In this document: positions 1 to 6,641 of the stretch, in pieces
Layout of the letters: each line of letters starts with the position of its first letter
Numbering within the stretch: the first letter of the stretch is position 1
From: Candidatus Woesearchaeota archaeon
GTDB taxonomy: Archaea; Nanobdellota; Nanobdellia; Woesearchaeales; ARS49
Reading direction: 5' to 3'
DNA: 7,932 nucleotides
Assembly: GCA_016203425.1 (NCBI GenBank)
Contig: JACQMU010000017.1
Coordinates: 1-7,932 of the forward strand
Translations under genes and position numbers: made by a program
Notes under the pieces: model-generated
Told to the model about the DNA's origin: nothing
Database searches by the model: none
The model's input: only the letters and a program-made list of their open reading frames with translations

Positions 1-51
1 GGGTATATATTGATGCATTACTTATGTTCTCAACTAAACTATAGAAACTAT

Positions 52-59
52 TTTATACT
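52..59 (+). promoter_or_regulatory. Candidate TATA box for the 81-695 gene
   Basis: The AT-rich stretch tttatact is centred about 26 nt before the ATG at 81. In archaea the TATA centre usually lies about 26 nt before the transcription start, so this would give a leaderless or nearly leaderless mRNA. There is no Shine-Dalgarno-like sequence before the ATG. A second AT-rich run, tatatat, lies at 4-10 but is too far upstream to pair with this start. Confidence 0.4.
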
Positions 60-80
60 TCCTATTTGTTGGCGTGCAGT

Positions 81-695
81 ATGCTGCAATCCAATCAAAC
101 ATTGTGCGCACTGGTTCTTGCTGCAACAGTTACTTGTTGTGGCCCCGGAAGCAATTCTGGTCCAGTAAAGTTGACAACTCAACCACAACAATCACACAAA
201 TCACAACCCAAAAAATTCCCGTATCACAAAAATATGGTATTTGAAACAAAAGATGGAGTGCAATATGATTTTGACCTGTTTGTCTACAAAAATGGCGCGG
301 TGTTGATTGACCCCTTACAACAGAATATGGGCCCATTAATTTTCTCTGAACCAAGCCCAGCCAGCGGTTATGTGAATGTGAACCCAGGTGATTATTTTGT
401 GCTTACAGACAGACTGCAAGAGAACACACGCATCTGGCGATATGCAATTTTACATCCACCCACGAATGAGGTATGGTTTGAAGAGCTCGCAGGCGGAACA
501 TACTCTGTTCAATACATTCTCCCATCAGCCACAGGCGTGATTAATGTTGGATTCGGGGCATTTGGGTTCACTGTTAATGGATGGAATGAGCGTTTAAGCA
601 TTGATTTAAACGGGGACGGGTTGTTAGACGGTGAATCAACACCAATCACCAAAAAAGATGGCACAAGATTGTTTGAAAAAGACCTGCTGCAATAA
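81..695 (+). CDS. Predicted secreted or lipid-anchored protein with a Ca-binding-type loop, unknown function
   Basis: This 204-residue protein matches no family I recognise. I chose the ATG at 81 over the TTG codons at 66 and 69 because a TATA-like box lies 26 nt upstream and because the signal sequence then begins properly. Residues 8-20 are hydrophobic and end in a Cys-Cys pair (C19, C20) followed by GPGSNSGP. This resembles a lipoprotein signal and linker, but the residues before the cysteine (T-V-T) make a poor lipobox, so lipid attachment is uncertain. The segment at 29-48 is polar and rich in Q, S, P and K, a likely linker. Residues 50-170 are rich in aromatic residues and beta-forming stretches. 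Near the C-terminus, D175-x-N177-x-D179-G-x-x-D183 fits the DxNxDGxxD calcium loop of dockerin, EF-hand-like and thrombospondin type 3 repeats. The gene converges on the minus-strand lipoprotein gene with a 10-nt gap. Its plus strand lacks the C-over-G excess of the rest of the window, so it may have a different history. Confidence 0.75.
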   Translation: MLQSNQTLCALVLAATVTCCGPGSNSGPVKLTTQPQQSHKSQPKKFPYHKNMVFETKDGVQYDFDLFVYKNGAVLIDPLQQNMGPLIFSEPSPASGYVNVNPGDYFVLTDRLQENTRIWRYAILHPPTNEVWFEELAGGTYSVQYILPSATGVINVGFGAFGFTVNGWNERLSIDLNGDGLLDGESTPITKKDGTRLFEKDLLQ

Positions 696-705
696 ATGTG
701 TTAAT

Positions 706-1635
706 CTAAGAAGACGAAAAGATATCCACATTCTTCAACAAACTTGTTTCATAACCATACCTTAATTTAATAATTAACGGAGTAAGATACGCAGACGAGC
801 CACGCAAACGGTTAAACTCACAATAAAACACACCCTGACCACCACGCAAAGGAACATTATTCTGATCCATCGCACGACAAGTATTTTTAATCGACACACC
901 AGAAACAATAACGTCCTGCACCTCAACATAATCAAGCTCATTAAAACTCAAACCCTCAGTAAAAGGACTACACTTGCTCAAAGCAGACATACCATATCTG
1001 AAAACACGACCGCCGCCAACATTACTAACATGAATCTTAAACTTAGTACTCCCAGGAGAAGGAAGCACTTCAACACTTGTCACAGCAACAGGAGCACCCT
1101 GCGTGCCAGAAGCAACATTCTGCGCAGTACAAACCTTTTGCTTTAAAGACGGAGAAAAAGGAGTAGGGTCAATACAAACCTGCGGACTAGCAAGCGTTTC
1201 ATAAGAATAACAAGCAGTAGTAAGCAATTTAATTGGCAATTGAGTAATGCCACGATCCTTCAACAAAGCAACCATACCCTTGAAAAAAACAGTATCAACA
1301 TCACCCTGCTGAGTCACAGGATCCTTGCCACGAAGCGGAGGAATCTGCATGCCAAACGTAGAAACACCAGCAATAATTGAAGGATCAAAACCAGAAAGAT
1401 AAATTTTGTCACCAGGAGCGCCAACATCAGCAGCACCACGATTTTCTATTTGAATAACCGCATTAAAATCCTCATTATCAAACAATCTGGGCGGCGGAAG
1501 GTTTTCCATAAAAGAAATCCTCAAACCCTCAGAACCAGAACGAAAAGAAATTTGTTGTTGCTCTTTAGTTTGCGTTGTTGGCTGGCAAGCAGCAATAAGC
1601 AATAATATTAAGACTAACAGCACGCTCTTTTTCAT
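706..1635 (-). CDS. Lipoprotein with six conserved cysteines, paralogue of the adjacent 1674-2585 gene
   Basis: This 309-residue protein has a textbook lipoprotein signal: M-K-K, a hydrophobic run at 4-14, and the lipobox I-A-A-C with Cys17 as the modified residue, followed by a polar T/Q/K/E linker. The mature protein therefore sits outside the membrane on a lipid anchor. Two beta-rich, Ig-like halves follow. The first (about 34-90) has the pattern I-x-I-E-N-R-G-A-A-D, typical of CARDB-like or other adhesin-type Ig folds. The second is about 180-305. Six further cysteines lie at 142, 154, 169, 222, 253 and 272. They match the cysteines of the upstream neighbour, including the motifs CYxY, QVCIxP and VCT. 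It is the last gene of the minus-strand block, 38 nt after its paralogue, and may also have its own promoter. The function is unknown; a surface-complex subunit or adhesin is inference. Confidence 0.85.
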   Translation of the reverse strand: MKKSVLLVLILLLIAACQPTTQTKEQQQISFRSGSEGLRISFMENLPPPRLFDNEDFNAVIQIENRGAADVGAPGDKIYLSGFDPSIIAGVSTFGMQIPPLRGKDPVTQQGDVDTVFFKGMVALLKDRGITQLPIKLLTTACYSYETLASPQVCIDPTPFSPSLKQKVCTAQNVASGTQGAPVAVTSVEVLPSPGSTKFKIHVSNVGGGRVFRYGMSALSKCSPFTEGLSFNELDYVEVQDVIVSGVSIKNTCRAMDQNNVPLRGGQGVFYCEFNRLRGSSAYLTPLIIKLRYGYETSLLKNVDIFSSS

Positions 1636-1660
1636 AATTATACAACAAAAATGTTCAGAC

Positions 1661-1668
1661 TTTTAAAA
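1661..1668 (-). promoter_or_regulatory. Possible internal TATA box for the distal lipoprotein gene
   Basis: The palindromic run ttttaaaa lies in the 38-nt gap between the two lipoprotein genes, centred about 29 nt before the ATG at 1635. It could drive a separate, nearly leaderless transcript of the last gene. No Shine-Dalgarno-like sequence precedes that ATG, which fits. In AT-rich DNA such a run can arise by chance. Confidence 0.3.
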
Positions 1669-1673
1669 CTTTC

Positions 1674-2585
1674 TCACGATAATGCTCTCTTAACATAAAT
1701 CTGTTTAGACTTTTTGTCAACATAACCATAATCAAGCTTTACATTTAAAAGCGCCAAATGACTGCCACGAGCTTTTTCCAAACCAGAAGGCAAAGTGCAA
1801 ACAACAGTATTCTCCTTATCAGACAAGCGCAATTCCTGCGGACGACAGTCTAATGGCAATTCAGATAAATAACCCCCAATGCGAACAACATTGTATAACT
1901 CTTTGCCACCTCTCGGAGTACACGCATCAGCAAAACGATATTTGTCAACAACAAAACCACGACCAACATTTTTGATGCTCAATGTTATTTGAGGCTGTAC
2001 TAATGCAGGATTATCCAGCGGCAAAATCTGAGGAACATCAATTTTTGTAACAACAACAGGCGCACCCTGACCAGAGAAACTTTGCGCTGAAGGTGTGCAC
2101 ACACTTTTTGGCTTACTAATAATTGTTGGTTCTGGATTAATACAAACCTGTGCACTAACTTCAGTATGATAAGGATAACACACATCAACACTCAAACCAG
2201 CAGGAACACGCGCAACCTGCGACGCAAGCTCACCAGCATGCGCAGAAAACTTAATGATTTTAGACTCACCAAAAGGATTAAACACAGACTTTCCTTTAAG
2301 ACTAAAACGCCCAACAACACCCTCACGAGCGGTAAGCTCATGCGGCAAACCAACAACATACACACCATTTTCAATATCACTAGCACCCTTGTTTTCAAGA
2401 CTAAAAGCAACCCCAAACAACTGCCCTTCAAACACATCATTCGGAGGAGCATTCTGAACAAACCAAACATCCACACCCTGCGAACCCTCATAAAGTTTAG
2501 GAATAGAAATATCCTGTTTTGAAGGAATGAAAGGCACACACGCAACCAACAAAAGCAATGCAATAATCATTATTTTTGTCTTCAT
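1674..2585 (-). CDS. Lipoprotein with six conserved cysteines, paralogue of the adjacent 706-1635 gene
   Basis: This 303-residue protein begins M-K-T-K, then a hydrophobic run and the lipobox L-V-A-C with Cys16 as lipid acceptor. The mature exterior part has a first Ig-like half (about 33-95, with the pattern FSLENKGASDI) and a second beta-rich half (about 176-300, with LSIKNVGRG). Six cysteines at 136, 148, 163, 222, 247 and 263 align with those of the neighbouring gene, and the first two intervals (12 and 15 residues) are identical in both. Three disulfides are plausible but not shown. The start is firm: its ATG overlaps the stop codon of the upstream membrane-protein gene as ATGA, and a GAGGT ribosome site lies 6 nt before it. 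Translation is thus probably coupled to the membrane protein, suggesting that the two products work together. I recognise no named family. Confidence 0.87.
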   Translation of the reverse strand: MKTKIMIIALLLLVACVPFIPSKQDISIPKLYEGSQGVDVWFVQNAPPNDVFEGQLFGVAFSLENKGASDIENGVYVVGLPHELTAREGVVGRFSLKGKSVFNPFGESKIIKFSAHAGELASQVARVPAGLSVDVCYPYHTEVSAQVCINPEPTIISKPKSVCTPSAQSFSGQGAPVVVTKIDVPQILPLDNPALVQPQITLSIKNVGRGFVVDKYRFADACTPRGGKELYNVVRIGGYLSELPLDCRPQELRLSDKENTVVCTLPSGLEKARGSHLALLNVKLDYGYVDKKSKQIYVKRALS

Positions 2586-4180
2586 GAAATAACCTCAGGA
2601 TGAGCATTTACTGGAACACGAACTGAAAAAGTTTTTTCCTTACTAAGAGCATAGTCATACACAACTTTAGCCCAAACCTTTTTAGGAACAGCAGTTGCAC
2701 CACTACCAACCAAAGCACCATAATCACCAATTTTTGTATGAATACGCAATGAAACAAGATCAAATTTAATATTTTCTCCAGTCCACGTTTCTTTAGCTTT
2801 CACACCCATCTGAAGCTGAGGACCAGAAGTGCGAGGCGCATCAAGCAAATACACCTCCATGCCATCATCATCACAACCACGTTGGTCAGACTCATCAAGT
2901 TCAACACAAGAAATCTTTCTTACAACACCAGAATCACCATTAACATCTGCCACCAACAAACCCTTAGGCAACATCAGCATAACCTGCGACAAAGAAGTCA
3001 TTTCACCAGAGCCAGCATTATCAAAACTAATACCAATAGCAGGCCCATCCTCATCAGTTGGAGCAACACCCAAAGGCAGGTCACCAACACCAATACCAAC
3101 ACGCACAGGACCACTTGTTGTAACAGACACACCATCTGCAGAAGGCAAAGAAGCTTTCCACTGCATCAACAAATTCCGCCTGTCAAGCTCATTCTTTTTT
3201 TCTTTATCCATAAAATAAACATCAAGATAACCAAGCGTGGCAAAATTAAACAAAGCACTAATTTTTGCAGTCCGCGAGCCAGCAGACCAATCCTTTGTTT
3301 GCTCTTTAGGAAACACACAATCAACATCAATAATTTTAGAATTTTCCTCAGAAGCACCAGCACTGCCAAACAATTCTTCAGATACAGGACTAACCTTACC
3401 AACAATACCATCAACACCACATCTCAGATTAAGCTTTACATTAAAATCCAAAGCCCGCGCAGTAATCTTCGTAAAAAAATTAACAGGCTCACCAACAAAA
3501 AAAGTCGCGAGCTTTTGCGTAGTCTTAACTTCATCCATAAAAACACCCAACTGTTTTTTAGCACCAGCATCAACTCTTGAAGTATAATATTCACCACTTG
3601 CTAAAGCAATCTGACGCTTAACATCACGCTGAATTTGTTCAGAAATACGTTTTGGAGAAATTATGTTAAGACTGCCAGACAATTGCTGTTCTATTGAGGT
3701 GACTGATTGGGCAAGAGCGCTATTTTCAGGAAGCAGTGAAGCATACTGGTGTGCAGAAGGCGCAAGCACCATCAAAATAATAATTGTCACCATCCCTGCT
3801 TTTGCGTCAATCTTTGCAATGAAAAGAATCAAAAGAATGCCCTCAATAACCAGTAATAATAAAGGAGGAAAAGGAGTGTAAACACTCAAAAAAAACAAAA
3901 TCACAACTAAAACACCTGCAAAAGCAATGCCTTTGACAACACTTCCAACAAAACCTAAAACATTTGGACTCTTAAACATCAACCAAATAATAAATAAGCC
4001 AACAATAACCAACAGCCCACCAAATACACCAAAAGACAAAGCACTAAAAATTGCCGCAACAATAATTCCCAAAATTAGAATAATCTTTCCAATATTAAAC
4101 TGGCTTACAAACTTAAATCCTTCTTTAATATTACCAAGATTCTCTGCAAGAGACGCCCATTTTTTTTTATCATCAGCCAT
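2582..4180 (-). CDS. Five-span membrane protein with large exterior beta domain, unknown function
   Basis: This 532-residue protein has a lysine-rich N-terminus (MADDKKK). Five hydrophobic spans follow at about 31-50, 52-69, 80-101, 105-122 and 128-145. With a positive N-terminus inside, an odd number of spans puts the large C-terminal part outside. Residues 150-245 look mostly helical and charged. From about 246 the protein is beta-rich: a first module around 246-325 with C254 and C288, and a second around 358-525 with C425 and C436. Segments such as ISFDNAG (384-390) and the end module VVYDYALSKEKTFSVRV (506-522) resemble the Ig-like modules of the two lipoproteins downstream (compare VKLDYGYVDKKSKQIYV). 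The gene starts 10 nt after the stop of the upstream gene and overlaps the next by 4 nt. It is probably the membrane core of a surface complex, but that is inference. I recognise no transporter, enzyme or secretion-channel signature. Confidence 0.85.
   Translation of the reverse strand: MADDKKKWASLAENLGNIKEGFKFVSQFNIGKIILILGIIVAAIFSALSFGVFGGLLVIVGLFIIWLMFKSPNVLGFVGSVVKGIAFAGVLVVILFFLSVYTPFPPLLLLVIEGILLILFIAKIDAKAGMVTIIILMVLAPSAHQYASLLPENSALAQSVTSIEQQLSGSLNIISPKRISEQIQRDVKRQIALASGEYYTSRVDAGAKKQLGVFMDEVKTTQKLATFFVGEPVNFFTKITARALDFNVKLNLRCGVDGIVGKVSPVSEELFGSAGASEENSKIIDVDCVFPKEQTKDWSAGSRTAKISALFNFATLGYLDVYFMDKEKKNELDRRNLLMQWKASLPSADGVSVTTSGPVRVGIGVGDLPLGVAPTDEDGPAIGISFDNAGSGEMTSLSQVMLMLPKGLLVADVNGDSGVVRKISCVELDESDQRGCDDDGMEVYLLDAPRTSGPQLQMGVKAKETWTGENIKFDLVSLRIHTKIGDYGALVGSGATAVPKKVWAKVVYDYALSKEKTFSVRVPVNAHPEVIS
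2592..2596 (-). promoter_or_regulatory. Ribosome binding site (GAGGT) of the 1674-2585 gene
   Basis: Read on the minus strand, GAGGT lies 6 nt before the ATG at 2585. It is the clearest Shine-Dalgarno sequence I found in the window and sits inside the end of the upstream coding region. This fits re-initiation or coupled translation at the ATGA overlap and settles the start. Confidence 0.65.
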
Positions 4181-4190
4181 TCGACCATCA

Positions 4191-5348
4191 TTATTCCACT
4201 TTAACTTCTAACTTAACAACATTAAGCTCAGCAACCTTTGGAGTCAGAGCAACGTAATTATTGCCCTCACGAGTTTTTGAAGTAATGTCCTTCTCATACA
4301 AAGCATTACGCTGGTCAACTGAACCTAAAATACCATTAATATTCAAGTCAGCAGTCTTTTGAGCATCATCATCAACAAAATAAACACGCAACATAACACG
4401 GTCATTATTGTTTAAAACACGGCTAAAAACAGAACTATTAACATTAAAATAATTAACATACCCCTTAGTCGGCTTAAGCTTTGTTTTCACAACAACACTA
4501 TCTAATCTTGCTTTTCCAGAAGGCATGTTAAAATTTAACAAGTTTTTACCCTCAACAAAATCATCACCAACAAGCTCAAAACGATTAACACTGTTACAAT
4601 TAGGCACAACGGATGCAAGAAGCCTTCCATTCAATGTTGTTGCCAAAGTTCCAGCCAACTCCCTGTTGCACACTGCATAAAAAGACAAATACCCAGAAGC
4701 AAGAGCATTTTTTTCTTCAGGAGAAACAATAAAAGACTCAACAACAGATTCTCTTGAAAGGTCCTTAACATCACCAACAACCTTCACATCATTAAAAAAA
4801 TATTGCCTTGCCAACAAACCAAAACCCCTGCCAGCAAACTCAACAACATTCATCTTCTGCAACAATTCTTTTTTAATCTTTATTACATTAGGACCATCAT
4901 TCAGTTCACCATCAAAAACCTCAACATTATTCACCTTAATACTTAACAATCCACGATGCTGGCCAACCTGAAAACTCAACAAACCACCTTCAACAAGCGC
5001 GGGATTCTCAACAGAAAAAACAAATTCTTTAGGCGAGGCAAAAAACCAACCCTTACGCACAGTAAAAGGCGGCAGTTCAGCAAAAACCTCAGCACTAACA
5101 CGCTCCTCAAGAATAACAGGAGTTAGCGTATGCTCAATATCCTTTTCCTTAACCTGCGTTAATGTACCAACATCATCAGACAACAAAACAACAGGCTCAC
5201 TTGCAACAAAAACACTTGTTGTTGAATCATTCTCACCAAGCAACTTCTCACGTTCAGAAGCAGGCAAAAAAAGGATATAAAATATCAACAAAACCATAAT
5301 TAGAAAAATTAATGTCGATGCCTGAGCTTTTTTGTTAACCATAACCAT
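4191..5348 (-). CDS. Membrane-anchored protein with class III signal-like N-terminus and three repeated beta modules
   Basis: This 385-residue protein is first in the minus-strand block. It starts at ATG 5348; ATG 5342 is an almost equally good choice. The open frame continues upstream to 5525, but that stretch is the reverse strand of pelota and is not coding. The N-terminus N-K-K-A-Q-A-S-T followed by a hydrophobic run (about 13-29) resembles archaeal class III signals, which are cut before QxS by the prepilin peptidase EppA. The usual Glu at +5 is absent, so it may instead be a plain signal anchor. Residues 30-110 are a low-complexity acidic stalk. Three similar modules of about 70-75 residues then occur at 121-195, 219-291 and 316-385. 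Each has strand-forming stretches and an N-N or N-G turn (VNNVEV, LNGRLL, INGILG), followed by a G-P-N, G-K-N or G-N-N turn. C227 and C251 in the second module may pair. It may be a minor pilin-like or surface subunit; this is inference. Confidence 0.8.
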   Translation of the reverse strand: MVMVNKKAQASTLIFLIMVLLIFYILFLPASEREKLLGENDSTTSVFVASEPVVLLSDDVGTLTQVKEKDIEHTLTPVILEERVSAEVFAELPPFTVRKGWFFASPKEFVFSVENPALVEGGLLSFQVGQHRGLLSIKVNNVEVFDGELNDGPNVIKIKKELLQKMNVVEFAGRGFGLLARQYFFNDVKVVGDVKDLSRESVVESFIVSPEEKNALASGYLSFYAVCNRELAGTLATTLNGRLLASVVPNCNSVNRFELVGDDFVEGKNLLNFNMPSGKARLDSVVVKTKLKPTKGYVNYFNVNSSVFSRVLNNNDRVMLRVYFVDDDAQKTADLNINGILGSVDQRNALYEKDITSKTREGNNYVALTPKVAELNVVKLEVKVE

Positions 5349-5377
5349 TTTTCTACAAATAAAATGAGAACAATAAG

Positions 5378-5388
5378 TATATATAAAT
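5378..5388. promoter_or_regulatory. Divergent TATA region between pelota and the envelope operon
   Basis: The run tatatataaat lies in the 61-nt gap between two divergent genes. On the plus strand it is centred about 27 nt before the pelota ATG at 5410, predicting a leaderless mRNA. On the minus strand it is about 35 nt before the ATG at 5348, predicting a leader of roughly 9 nt. TATA elements are nearly symmetric, so one TBP site may serve both directions, with flanking BRE-type bases setting orientation. I see no strong BRE on either side and no repressor-like repeat. Confidence 0.5.
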
Positions 5389-5409
5389 GTAACGAATTTA
5401 AATTCATTG

Positions 5410-6462
5410 ATGAAAATAATCCATTCAAACCTAAAACATGGCATTGTAAAAGTCAAGATAGAAAACACAGAAGACTTATGGTATCTAAGCACAATAATAA
5501 CACAAAATGACAAAGTTAAAGGCACAACCGTCAGAAAAATAAAAACAGGAACAGAAGAAAAATCAGCAAGCTACAAAACAACAATAACACTAATAATATC
5601 TGTTGAGAACACGCAATACGAGCCAAGCAGCCAAACACTGCGGATTACAGGCACAGTGACAGACGGACCAGAAGAAGTACAACGCGGAAGCCACCACACA
5701 CTTTCAGCAGAAATCAATGATGTTATCACCATTGAAAAAGAAAGATGGATGGAATTCCAACTCAAAAAACTAAAAGAAGCAAGCGAAATAAAACAACCAA
5801 ACATTATTATCTGCATCTTTGACAGAGAAGAAGCATTTCTTGCACAAATGACACGGCAGGGATACAAACTTTTAGGACACATAAAAGGAGATGTTGCAAA
5901 AAAACATTCAGAACACAAGCCAACAGGAAATTTTTACCAAACAATCATACAAAAAATAAAAGAATACGACCAAAGACTCCAACTAGACCACATCATTCTT
6001 GCCAGCCCATCATTCTGGAAAGAAGAACTCCTCAAAACATTAGGAACAGACGACATAAGAAAAAAAATAATACAAGCAACAGTATCATCTGTTGACGAAA
6101 CAGCATTCAACGAAGTCCTCAAAAGAGAAGAAATACACACTGCACTCAAACAAGAACGCACTGCCAACGAACTAAAGCTTGTCGACGAACTTCTTGCAGA
6201 AATAAAACGCAACGGCAACATAGTTTACGGCATACCTGCAACAAGCGATGCAGCAGAAGCAGGAGCAATAAAAATTCTGTTAATAACAGACGGATTAATT
6301 ACAAATGCGCGCGAAGAAAAAAAATATTTTGTCATAGAAAAAATCATGCGCACAGTCGACACAATGAAAGGAACAATAACAATCATCCACAGCGACAATC
6401 AAGCCGGAAAAAAACTTGACGGCATAAGCGGCATTGCAGCACTCATACGTTATAAACTATGA
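5410..6462 (+). CDS. pelA: Pelota (aPelota/Dom34), mRNA surveillance and ribosome rescue factor
   Basis: Pelota enters the A site of stalled ribosomes with aEF1A and, with ABCE1, splits the subunits and releases the stalled mRNA and peptidyl-tRNA. It resembles release factor aRF1 but lacks the GGQ loop, and no GGQ is present here. The 350-residue length is standard. Three domains can be seen: the Sm-like N-terminal domain (about 1-125) opening with MKIIHSNLKHG and ending in TGTVTDGPEEVQRGSHHTL; the middle domain (about 130-255) with the family-type segment VDETAFNEVLKR; and the C-terminal eRF1-3-like domain (about 258-350) with AAEAGAIKILLITD and the conserved ending GKKLDGISGIAALIRYKL. I chose ATG 5410 over TTG 5407 because family members start MKI and a TATA box lies 27 nt upstream. 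It is divergent from the envelope operon and shows no functional link to it. Confidence 0.97.
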   Translation: MKIIHSNLKHGIVKVKIENTEDLWYLSTIITQNDKVKGTTVRKIKTGTEEKSASYKTTITLIISVENTQYEPSSQTLRITGTVTDGPEEVQRGSHHTLSAEINDVITIEKERWMEFQLKKLKEASEIKQPNIIICIFDREEAFLAQMTRQGYKLLGHIKGDVAKKHSEHKPTGNFYQTIIQKIKEYDQRLQLDHIILASPSFWKEELLKTLGTDDIRKKIIQATVSSVDETAFNEVLKREEIHTALKQERTANELKLVDELLAEIKRNGNIVYGIPATSDAAEAGAIKILLITDGLITNAREEKKYFVIEKIMRTVDTMKGTITIIHSDNQAGKKLDGISGIAALIRYKL

Positions 6463-6483
6463 ACACACCATTCCAACATCTCC

Positions 6484-6489
6484 TTTTTT
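6484..6489 (+). terminator. T-run, candidate terminator after pelota
   Basis: A run of six T residues begins 22 nt after the pelota stop. Archaeal RNA polymerase can terminate at T-rich stretches without a hairpin. No strong hairpin precedes it. The next promoter-like box follows at 6502, which fits separate transcription units. Confidence 0.4.
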
Positions 6490-6501
6490 GACCACAAAAA
6501 C

Positions 6502-6509
6502 TTATAAAG
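6502..6509 (+). promoter_or_regulatory. Candidate distal TATA box upstream of the TrmB-like gene
   Basis: The sequence ttataaag is a good archaeal TATA match. It predicts a transcription start near 6531, giving a leader of about 110 nt that begins with a small hairpin (6531-6550) and contains the 9-bp inverted repeat. It competes with the closer candidate at 6582-6590. Confidence 0.4.
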
Positions 6510-6530
6510 CATAGCTTAACAGCAATTCTT

Positions 6531-6550
6531 TGTCGAGATAAAGCTCGATG
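6531..6550 (+). repeat. Small inverted repeat (hairpin) in the trmB upstream region
   Basis: The arms tcgag (6533-6537) and ctcga (6544-6548) pair perfectly around a 6-nt loop, and two G-T pairs extend the stem outward. If transcription starts near 6531 as the distal TATA box predicts, the hairpin would form at the very 5' end of the mRNA. It could also be a DNA operator half-site arrangement or chance. Confidence 0.35.
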
Positions 6551-6569
6551 ATACTCCTTTGCAGTGCGC

Positions 6570-6612
6570 GCAAAACGTAACATATTAATAGTAGTAATCG
6601 ATAACGTTTTGC
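6570..6612. repeat. 9-bp inverted repeat flanking a TATA-like box, candidate operator
   Basis: The left arm gcaaaacgt (6570-6578) and the right arm acgttttgc (6604-6612) are perfect reverse complements separated by 25 nt. Between them lies atattaata (6582-6590), a TATA-like box. TrmB-family proteins bind palindromic operators and often control neighbouring genes, so an autoregulatory operator that would block TBP or TFB binding is plausible. It could instead form an RNA stem in the leader. The role is inference. Confidence 0.45.
6582..6590 (+). promoter_or_regulatory. Candidate proximal TATA box of the TrmB-like gene
   Basis: The sequence atattaata lies inside the 9-bp inverted repeat and predicts transcription starting near 6612, about 30 nt before the ATG at 6642. 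It is a weaker TATA match than the box at 6502-6509 but gives a more usual leader length. A purine-rich aagggga stretch (6628-6634) ends 7 nt before the ATG and may serve as a weak ribosome site. Confidence 0.35.
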
Positions 6613-6641
6613 TGAAGTCGCACAAAAAAGGGGATGGTACA

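Noticed and set aside
2166..2522. Plus-strand open frame inside the lipoprotein gene
   Set aside because: Its composition is biased to T, N, R and I with no domain, promoter or ribosome site; it is an antisense shadow.
2882..3580. Long plus-strand open frame within the membrane-protein gene
   Set aside because: It is antisense to a well-supported gene; its translation is low-complexity T/N/R/I-rich, as expected from the reverse of this base composition.
5349..5525. Upstream extension of the 4191-5348 frame
   Set aside because: It runs antisense through the start of pelota and the shared promoter, and the extra residues do not precede a sensible signal sequence.
6564..6641. In-frame extension before the TrmB-like ATG
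   Set aside because: The extension crosses the proximal TATA-like box and inverted repeat, and the family start matches the ATG at 6642.
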